From Burkholderiaceae bacterium (GTDB taxonomy: Bacteria > Pseudomonadota > Gammaproteobacteria > Burkholderiales > Burkholderiaceae), in the NCBI GenBank assembly GCA_947461805.1, contig CANHMJ010000002.1, forward strand, positions 1 to 37,097: DNA of 37,097 bases. Reading direction: 5' to 3'. Below the pieces are notes generated by a model. That model was not told where the DNA came from. It worked only from the letters and a program-made list of their open reading frames with translations, and did no database searches. Shown here in pieces: positions 31,118-37,097 of this stretch. Position numbers and translations under genes: made by a program. Numbering within the stretch: position 1 is the stretch's first letter; each line of letters opens with the position of its first letter.

Positions 31118-32635
31118 TTAAGCGTTCTTAGTCTTTAGTTTAGCCGTTAGCAAGGCTTGCGCTAACAAAGCCAAAATAGCTGCCGGAATTGCTCCCGCAA
31201 GCATCAGGGTATGGTCATTGACTGCAAGCCCAGCCACGATGCGATCACCAAAGCCGCCAGCGCCGACGAGTGCTGCCAGGGTGCATGTGCCAACGCCAAT
31301 GACGGTAGCGGATGCCAGGCCAGTCATGATGATCGATCTTGCGGAGGGAAGCTCGATGGATAAAAGCAGTTGCCTGTTGTTGCAACCTAGGGCGAGGGCC
31401 GCTTCTTTTAAATTGGCAGGTACTTCCATGAGGCCAATGTGGGTTGCATTCACAATCGGTAGCAGGCCATACAGAAAGAGGGCGATGACAGCGGGGACAG
31501 CGCCAATTTGATCTAAGGCGGCTATCAGGATGGTAAGCAGAGCCAGTGACGGAATGGTCTGCAAGATTCCAGCTGCGCCCAATATCCATACTGCAAAACG
31601 AGGGCGGCGCTGCGCCAGAATACCCAAGGGAATGCCAACCATAAGGGCAAATGCCGAGGAGATGGCGACTAACAAAACATGGTCGCGCAGTGCAGTAAAA
31701 AAATCAGGCGCAAAGAGGAGTTTAAAAAAACGAGAGGAAGTCGATGCATTATTGGCTTGAACGGACGCAGAGTTCAAAAACGTTCTCGCCACCTGTTCAA
31801 AATTAGTACCTGCTTCGGCTTGTCCGTTGAGTTTTGCCATTGTGGCTTCGTTTAATCGGTTGCTTAAGTTTTGCAGGGGCTTTTCATTAAAATCCGCGCG
31901 CATTAATAGTACTGCGTCGTAACGCGGAAATGCCTGCCGATCATCTTCGAGCAAGACTAAGTTTTGTTTCTCAATTGCCGCGTCCGTCGTGTACGCATCG
32001 ACAATATCAACATCACCACGGGCTAGAGCGCCATACGCTAAACCATGCTCCAAAACCCGTTGGGGCCCAATCGTCAGGTTATAGCCTTTGACTAGGGCAG
32101 GCCATCCATCCATGCGCGTCTTAAACTCAGGGGACAGGGCAATGCGCAGTTTCGATTGTTGCTCCGGCGTCAATCTTGTAATGTCACTGATTTTTTTGAG
32201 ACCCAAAGCATTGGCGCGATCCGCCTTCATGGCCAAGGCGTAGGAATTATTAAAGCCGAGGGGTATCGCAACCTTAAGGCCCATGGGCGCTAGCATGGCA
32301 TTGAGCTCAGCAAGCGAAACCTGAGTTTCTGGCCGCTTCAGTATCTCGCGCACAATAGTGCCCGTGTATTCAGGATAAATATCAATTTGCCCGGTGGTGA
32401 GGGCTTTCAGGACGATTGCAGTATTACCAAGACCCTGGCGATGAGTGGATTGAACCCCGGCATCGCGCAAGGATAGATTGATGATCTCGCCCAGTACATA
32501 ACTCTCGGTAAACCGCTTTGAGCCAACCGTTACATTCGGTTCTGTGGGCTGCGCTATAGCAGAGTAGCTCAATGCCAGCCCAAGGCATAAGCTGACGTTG
32601 ATCCAGGCGCGAAGAAGATAGCGATTAACTGACAA
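31118..32635 (-). CDS. Binding-protein/permease fusion, betaine/ergothioneine (EgtU-like) ABC type
   Basis: A 505-residue fusion. Residues 1-30 are a signal peptide (LCLGLALSYSAIAQ). About 33-295 is an OpuAC-type binding domain (VGSKRFTESYVLGEIINL, GQIDIYPEYTGTIVREIL, DVDIVDAYTTDA, DDRQAFPRYDAVLL). About 310-505 is an OpuB-type permease (FALMVGIPLGILAQR, LQTIPSLALLT, GTCTLAALVGAGGFGDRI). Related fusions import betaine, choline, carnitine or ergothioneine. EgtU of Helicobacter and Streptococcus has the permease first; here the binding domain is first. No ATPase gene adjoins. It is followed by senB within 15-35 bases, so selenoneine or ergothioneine is a likely cargo. The start is a TTG with a weak ribosome binding site. 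Confidence 0.82.
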   Translation of the reverse strand: MSVNRYLLRAWINVSLCLGLALSYSAIAQPTEPNVTVGSKRFTESYVLGEIINLSLRDAGVQSTHRQGLGNTAIVLKALTTGQIDIYPEYTGTIVREILKRPETQVSLAELNAMLAPMGLKVAIPLGFNNSYALAMKADRANALGLKKISDITRLTPEQQSKLRIALSPEFKTRMDGWPALVKGYNLTIGPQRVLEHGLAYGALARGDVDIVDAYTTDAAIEKQNLVLLEDDRQAFPRYDAVLLMRADFNEKPLQNLSNRLNEATMAKLNGQAEAGTNFEQVARTFLNSASVQANNASTSSRFFKLLFAPDFFTALRDHVLLVAISSAFALMVGIPLGILAQRRPRFAVWILGAAGILQTIPSLALLTILIAALDQIGAVPAVIALFLYGLLPIVNATHIGLMEVPANLKEAALALGCNNRQLLLSIELPSARSIIMTGLASATVIGVGTCTLAALVGAGGFGDRIVAGLAVNDHTLMLAGAIPAAILALLAQALLTAKLKTKNA

Positions 32636-32695
32636 AACGATTGGACACCCTGATTGAATAGATGCCCATCATAAATCACGAATCCAGTAATTGCG

Positions 32696-33049
32696 TTAAG
32701 CCGTTTTTAAGCGCCGGCTTTTGCGTGTGCGCTCAAAAAAATCATCTGGCTTTAGACGAACCCACGCGATAAAGCCCGCCATCTCTTCTTGCTGTTTTAG
32801 GTGTTCAATCGAGTTATATTGGCGGGCTAACTCGGTTTCTGTAAAAACCGCATGAATCTGTCGGTGGCAAATGCGGTGTAACACGACAGTTTGACGCCCG
32901 CCATGGGACTTTGGAATCAGGTGGTGTTCGTCGCGTTGTAAAGGGGGTATTGTTCTATCGCACAGCCGGCAAATCACGTCTTCAGGCTGTAGTGCTATGA
33001 ATTGACTGCGTTCAGCCTGAATTTGTTTTTTCTTGATGCGTCCAGTCAC
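32696..33049 (-). CDS. Small HNH-type nuclease domain protein
   Basis: A 117-residue protein with the HNH fold: CRLCDRTIPPLQRDEHHLIP has a CxxC zinc pair, and HHLIPKSHGG holds the catalytic histidines. LHRICHRQIHAVF has the second metal group. The N-terminus (GRIKKKQIQAERSQF) and C-terminus (RTRKSRRLKTA) are basic, fit for DNA binding. Stand-alone HNH proteins of this size are common and mostly untested; some nick DNA, and some belong to mobile or restriction systems, but nothing mobile is seen here. The start is a GTG at 33049 without a strong ribosome binding site. It follows the dehydrogenase gene on the same strand by 33 bases, so they may be cotranscribed. Confidence 0.82.
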   Translation of the reverse strand: MTGRIKKKQIQAERSQFIALQPEDVICRLCDRTIPPLQRDEHHLIPKSHGGRQTVVLHRICHRQIHAVFTETELARQYNSIEHLKQQEEMAGFIAWVRLKPDDFFERTRKSRRLKTA

Positions 33050-33082
33050 GATCTAAAGTTTGAACTGATTATTTTGTAATGC

Positions 33083-34057
33083 TTAGGGCTTATACGGCAT
33101 GGGCAGTGGTTTTTGATCAAGCCAGGCTTCTAGGGTTTCAGTAATGCCTTTAGCAAATGCAGCAAAAATGGGTTCAGCGATAAAGCCCAAGTGGGGAGTT
33201 ACCAGTAGGTTGGGGGTGTTGCGCAGTGGATCGTCTTTTGGAAGCGGTTCCACATCGAACACATCAATCGCCGCTTGCCCAGGACTGCCCTTATTCAATG
33301 CGCTTGCTAAGTCGGGCATCGAAATTAAAGCCGAACGGGACGTATTGACCAAAATGGAATCGGGGCGCATGAGTGCCAGCTGATCGGCGCCGAGGATGCC
33401 TTTAGTGCCTGGACCAGCTACCAAATGCAAGCTCACTACTTTTGAGGTGCTTAATAGTTCATCCAGGCTAACCGACTTCGCGTTTTCAGCAGCAGCGCGT
33501 TCCGGTGTCATTTTGGGGCTCCAGCAAACGACTTCCATACCGAAAGCCTGACCAACCCGAGCAACCCGGCTACCAATCGCGCCTAAACCCATGATGCCTA
33601 GGCGTTGCCCCGAGAGCATCGGTAAAACCGAATGGGAATCGCGCCAACCGCCGCTAGCAAGTAAAGCGCGTTGTTCCACTAAACGCTTTGCGGCTCCGAG
33701 GATTAATGTCCAGGTGAGTTCCGCAGTCGTTTCTTTAGAGGGCCCGCCATAGGTGCATGCAATCGGAATGTTGCGCGCGTTCAGTGCTGCTGCATCGAGC
33801 GTGCCGTTGCGCTCGCCCGTAAACATCAGCATTTTCAGTTTGGGGAGGCGCTCAATCAGCACTGCATTAAAGGGAGCACGATCGCGCACGATGACGATGA
33901 CATCGGCATCCTTCACGGCTTCATACAGAGCTTCACCCTGAAGAGGCTCATGGTGAATGGTGATCTTGGCGCGTTGGTCCAGGGCTTCCCAGTTGGAGAA
34001 ACGACGCAAAGCACGTTCGTAATCGCCCAGAATGACGATATTAGCTAATGAGGACAT
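33083..34057 (-). CDS. D-2-hydroxyacid dehydrogenase, NAD-dependent
   Basis: A 324-residue enzyme of the D-isomer-specific 2-hydroxyacid dehydrogenase family. The Rossmann motif is GIMGLGAIGSRVARVGQAFG near residue 155. The catalytic arginine is in NTSRSALI, the glutamate in DVFDVEPLP and the histidine in VTPHLGFIAE. It oxidises or reduces a 2-hydroxy/2-oxo acid with NAD(P); the substrate (3-phosphoglycerate, glyoxylate, hydroxypyruvate or other) cannot be read from the sequence. It lacks the C-terminal ACT domain of many SerA enzymes. About 280 bases separate it from ppc; they hold one hairpin (34294-34310) and nothing else I can name. Confidence 0.9.
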   Translation of the reverse strand: MSSLANIVILGDYERALRRFSNWEALDQRAKITIHHEPLQGEALYEAVKDADVIVIVRDRAPFNAVLIERLPKLKMLMFTGERNGTLDAAALNARNIPIACTYGGPSKETTAELTWTLILGAAKRLVEQRALLASGGWRDSHSVLPMLSGQRLGIMGLGAIGSRVARVGQAFGMEVVCWSPKMTPERAAAENAKSVSLDELLSTSKVVSLHLVAGPGTKGILGADQLALMRPDSILVNTSRSALISMPDLASALNKGSPGQAAIDVFDVEPLPKDDPLRNTPNLLVTPHLGFIAEPIFAAFAKGITETLEAWLDQKPLPMPYKP

Positions 34058-34293
34058 AGTGAGTGTTAAGTAGTGGTGTGATCAAGCAGGGGTGAAGCAA
34101 GGTAACTTGATTCTACTATTGACCACAGCTAGCGCCTTAGAAGCTACAAAAATGAGTTGGAACAACAGCAGAAACAATGACTTTCAGATGTTGAAATCAG
34201 GTGCGGCATAGATGCCCAGAACAATACTATTCGATGGAATGTCGTAGATCCGACTTGGCATTGGCAGGTAGCTCGATGGTCAGATGTCTAATT

Positions 34294-34310
34294 TGTCGGG
34301 TTGACCGACA
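34294..34310 (-). terminator. Possible weak terminator of ppc
   Basis: TGTCGG, GTTGA, CCGACA pairs through six bases, 27 bases after the ppc stop. On the minus strand it is followed by AAATTAG rather than a T run, so it may mark a transcript end or only a stabilising hairpin. Confidence 0.35.
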
Positions 34311-34336
34311 TTGCAATATTCAGAATTTAAGGCAAT

Positions 34337-37097
34337 CTAACCAGTATTTCTAAGCCCAGCCGCAATTCCATTAATAGCAATATGAATACCCCTCTGTACC
34401 CTATCATCATGCTTGCCTGCTCGGTAGCGTCTTGCTAACTCGATCTGTAAATGATGCAGTGGGTCGATATAAGGAAAGCGGGTCCGTATCGATCTTGCTA
34501 GGGATGGATTATTGGCGAGACGTACTTTTTCTCCAGTAACTAAGTTTAAGGCATCTACTGTTTTATTCCACTCAGCTTCGATAGCAGTAAATATTTTCTT
34601 GCGTAGCTTCACATCAGGGACTAGTTCGCTATAACGAGAGGCCAATGCTAAATCACTCTTGGCTAGAGCCATATCCATATTCGATAACAAGGTCCTAAAA
34701 AATGGCCAATCCGTATACATCTTTTGCAAAAGAGCGAGTGCCGCTTTCTTATCTGCAGCCTTCGGGTGATTTAAGAACTCGTCAACCGCAGAACCAAAGC
34801 CAAACCAACCCGGAAGGGTCAAACGGCATTGACCCCAGCTAAATCCCCAGGGAATCGCCCTTAAATCTTCGATTTTCTGACTGGCCTTACGACTCGCTGG
34901 TCTAGAACCAATATTGAGCTTTGCAATCTCTCGAATCGGTGTTGCATCAAAGAAATATTCTGCAAATTCTGGAGTCTCATATACAAGGGCTCGGTAAGCA
35001 TCCATACTGTCTTGCGAGATTTTCGCTGCGGCTTCTAAGAACGCCTTACTGGCTGGCTTGGTTGGCTTTAGTAAAGTGGCCTCTAGCGTGGCAGCTACTA
35101 AGGTTTCTAAATTTCGTCTACCAATCTCGGGGTTGGCGTACTTTGACCCAATCACTTCGCCCTGCTCGGTTAACCGAATTTGACCACGAACGGTGCCCGG
35201 AGGTTGAGCGAGAATTGCCTCGTAACTTGGGCCGCCGCCACGACCAACGGTACCGCCTCTGCCATGGAATAAGCGCAGTTTTACGCCATGCTTTTCCTCC
35301 AACGGTTCGAATACCTTAACTAAGGCAAGCTCCGCACAATACAACTCCCAATTGCTGGTGACAATCCCGCCATCCTTATTAGAGTCAGAGTAGCCCAACA
35401 TAATGTCTTGCTCGGCACCAGAGCGCTTTACTAAATCCAAAATACCTGGCAAGGCATAGAAATCGTGCATGATCGGGGCGGCATTGCGCAAATCTTCAAT
35501 GGTTTCGAATAATGGAACAACAATGAGGTCAGCCGAGGACTTCTTACCTAAAGTTTCATGCATTAAGCCCACTTCTTTTTGCAGCAGCAGAACCTCTAAT
35601 AGATCACTCACAGTCTCAGTGTGACTGATGATGTAGTGGCGAATAGTGTCATTACCAAAGAGCTGGCGCGTTTTTTTGGCCATTTCAAAAATAGCGATTT
35701 CAGAAAGTGCAAACTCAGAGTATTGATGGCCAACCACACGCAGTGGTCTTGGGTCTTTTAAGAGAGATAGCAAAAGCTCGCGTCTTTGCTCTTCTGAAAG
35801 ACTCGAATAATCCGCTTGAATGGATGCCACTTTAAGAAGTTCAGCCAAAACAGATTCATGCATATCTGAGCTTTGACGCAAATCCACTGTAGCTAGATGA
35901 AAACCAAAGACTTCAACTGCTCTAATTAAGCCACGTAAACGTCGATCTGCTAGCGGCTTTGCACCCTGAGAAATGAGTGAAGATTCGATTGTCTTGAGAT
36001 CGGATAAAAAATCGTGTGAACTGCTGTAGGGGTTTTGCGGCGCCACAGCATGACGGGCGGCATCTGATCCAGTTAACGTCTTTAAGGTAGCTGCCAGCCG
36101 AGAATACATGCCGGTGAGTGCCCTGCGATAGGGCTCATCCTGACGATGCTCGTTGATATCTGGGGAGCTTGCTGCTAGCCCTTGCATCTTTTTTGGGAAT
36201 TTTAGGAGCAGGGCGGATACGGATAGTTCTCTACCCAAGTAATGCACTTCAGTTAAATAGTGGCGCAATACCATTTCAGCCTGTCTAGACACTGCGTACT
36301 CCAGTGTCTTGGCGCTGACATTGGGGTTGCCATCACGATCACCGCCAATCCACTGACCCATCTTCAGAAAGCTAGCCACGGGATTTCCGGCAAGGGAGTC
36401 TTCCAATTGAGCATAAATTTTGGGAATTTCTCTTAAAAAAGTGGTCTCATAATAGGTGAGAGCATTCTCAATCTCGTCAGCAACCGTGAGCTTAGTAAAC
36501 CGCAGTAAACGCGTATGCCAGAGCTGAAGTACTCGTGTACGAATTTGCTCTTCATTTGCCTTAAGCTCTTTATTGAGTAAGGCATCTTTTTTAGGGTTGT
36601 TTGCTCTAGATGATTCTTTAATCTGATCTCGTACAGTCAAGTGATTGGCGATATCACGCTCAGCCTCCAAAATACTTGTTCTTTGCACTTCAGTAGGATG
36701 GGCTGTAAGCACCGGGGAGATCAAACTTTCTTCCAGCGTCTTGGAGATCAGCTTATTTGTTACGCCTGCAGCATGCAGTTTTTTCATGGCCATAGAAATA
36801 CTGCCGTCTTGATGGCTACCAACGCGCTCATACGCTATACGAAGACGAATGTCATGCCTATCTTCAGCCAAATTAGCTAAATGACTAAAGTAAGTAAAAG
36901 CACGCAGTACTTTTACAGCGCTTTCGCTAGTAAGGCCTTGAAGTAGCTTCCCTAGCTCTTTATTAGCCTTTTGATTTGCATCCCGATGAAAGGCTACGGA
37001 TAGTTTTCTGACTTGCTCTACCAAAACATAGACAGGCTCGCCCTCTTGCTCGCGAATGATGTCGCCTAGAATTTTTCCTAATAGGCGGATGTCATCG
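34337..37097 (-). CDS. ppc: Phosphoenolpyruvate carboxylase, 5' end outside the window
   Basis: At least 919 residues of phosphoenolpyruvate carboxylase, which adds bicarbonate to PEP to give oxaloacetate for the TCA cycle. Visible motifs are [13 protein letters not shown] (catalytic histidine), [66 protein letters not shown] and [19 protein letters not shown]. The C-terminus is GLRNTG. The frame runs to the window edge as [20 protein letters not shown], the usual early region of the enzyme, so about 20 to 40 residues are missing. A TTG at 37022-37024 in this frame is an internal leucine, not the start. A weak hairpin lies downstream. Confidence 0.97.
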   Translation of the reverse strand, partial: DDIRLLGKILGDIIREQEGEPVYVLVEQVRKLSVAFHRDANQKANKELGKLLQGLTSESAVKVLRAFTYFSHLANLAEDRHDIRLRIAYERVGSHQDGSISMAMKKLHAAGVTNKLISKTLEESLISPVLTAHPTEVQRTSILEAERDIANHLTVRDQIKESSRANNPKKDALLNKELKANEEQIRTRVLQLWHTRLLRFTKLTVADEIENALTYYETTFLREIPKIYAQLEDSLAGNPVASFLKMGQWIGGDRDGNPNVSAKTLEYAVSRQAEMVLRHYLTEVHYLGRELSVSALLLKFPKKMQGLAASSPDINEHRQDEPYRRALTGMYSRLAATLKTLTGSDAARHAVAPQNPYSSSHDFLSDLKTIESSLISQGAKPLADRRLRGLIRAVEVFGFHLATVDLRQSSDMHESVLAELLKVASIQADYSSLSEEQRRELLLSLLKDPRPLRVVGHQYSEFALSEIAIFEMAKKTRQLFGNDTIRHYIISHTETVSDLLEVLLLQKEVGLMHETLGKKSSADLIVVPLFETIEDLRNAAPIMHDFYALPGILDLVKRSGAEQDIMLGYSDSNKDGGIVTSNWELYCAELALVKVFEPLEEKHGVKLRLFHGRGGTVGRGGGPSYEAILAQPPGTVRGQIRLTEQGEVIGSKYANPEIGRRNLETLVAATLEATLLKPTKPASKAFLEAAAKISQDSMDAYRALVYETPEFAEYFFDATPIREIAKLNIGSRPASRKASQKIEDLRAIPWGFSWGQCRLTLPGWFGFGSAVDEFLNHPKAADKKAALALLQKMYTDWPFFRTLLSNMDMALAKSDLALASRYSELVPDVKLRKKIFTAIEAEWNKTVDALNLVTGEKVRLANNPSLARSIRTRFPYIDPLHHLQIELARRYRAGKHDDRVQRGIHIAINGIAAGLRNTG

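Noticed and set aside
32696-33049. HNH gene as a sign of a restriction system or integrated element
   Set aside because: No methylase, integrase, transposase, terminal repeat or duplicated attachment site is visible around it.
34058-34336. Search for a small gene or RNA between ppc and the dehydrogenase
   Set aside because: No frame with a ribosome site, no tRNA-like fold and only one short hairpin were seen.
36998-37024. TTG at 37024 as the start of ppc
   Set aside because: The frame continues upstream to the window edge with conserved PEP carboxylase sequence, so this codon is an internal leucine.
1-37097. CRISPR arrays, insertion sequences, rRNA and tRNA genes
   Set aside because: No regularly spaced repeats, transposase motifs or RNA signatures were seen on either strand.

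Overview
The window looks like part of the chromosome of a betaproteobacterium of the Burkholderiaceae, most likely Polynucleobacter or a close relative. This is inferred from protein character (AddAB-type recombination genes next to trxA, paired short ChrA proteins, beta-type ppc), moderate base composition and dense gene packing. I see no rRNA, tRNA, CRISPR array, insertion sequence or phage gene.

Layout. 1-7438: the start of trxA, then the repair pair addB/addA and a convergent exoX. 7439-7835: a gene-poor stretch with a bidirectional terminator, two tiny possible ORFs and a palindromic operator. 7836-10974: an MHS-family transporter, three small membrane-protein genes and a MarR-type regulator; the same 12-bp palindrome lies before the transporter and before the regulator, so they may form a small regulon. 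11035-14523: a membrane protein, a GT2 glycosyltransferase, folB, a split chromate-type transporter and a CYTH-like protein. 14762-18252: a protein resembling Bacillus spore-coat transglutaminase (Tgl), an MsbA-like ABC exporter and a membrane protein. 18426-23373: a DsbA-like protein, a diiron alternative oxidase followed by a PsiE-like protein, a WYL regulator, a YqhA-family protein, a DUF2076 protein and a VOC protein.

23451-32635 is the centrepiece: an apparently complete selenium-to-selenoneine locus. A four-gene ABC importer of the putative selenate/phosphonate type (binding protein, ATPase, two permeases) is followed on the same strand by senA (EgtB-like selenoneine synthase), selD/senC (selenophosphate synthase) and egtD (histidine trimethylation to hercynine). 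Facing them is a two-gene unit: a binding-protein/permease fusion of the betaine/ergothioneine (EgtU-like) type and senB (selenosugar synthase). Uptake, selenium activation, selenosugar formation, hercynine supply and the final C-Se coupling are therefore encoded together, with a candidate transporter for the product. Reduction of oxidised selenium to selenide is not encoded here.

32696-37097: a small HNH protein, a D-2-hydroxyacid dehydrogenase and most of ppc (phosphoenolpyruvate carboxylase), whose 5' end lies outside the window.

Other points for a second look are the Tgl-like protein that keeps the catalytic cysteine but appears to lack its partner residues, the missing canonical start codon of senB, the EgtU-like fusion with reversed domain order and no ATPase beside it, and the operator candidates near the transporter and the oxidase.
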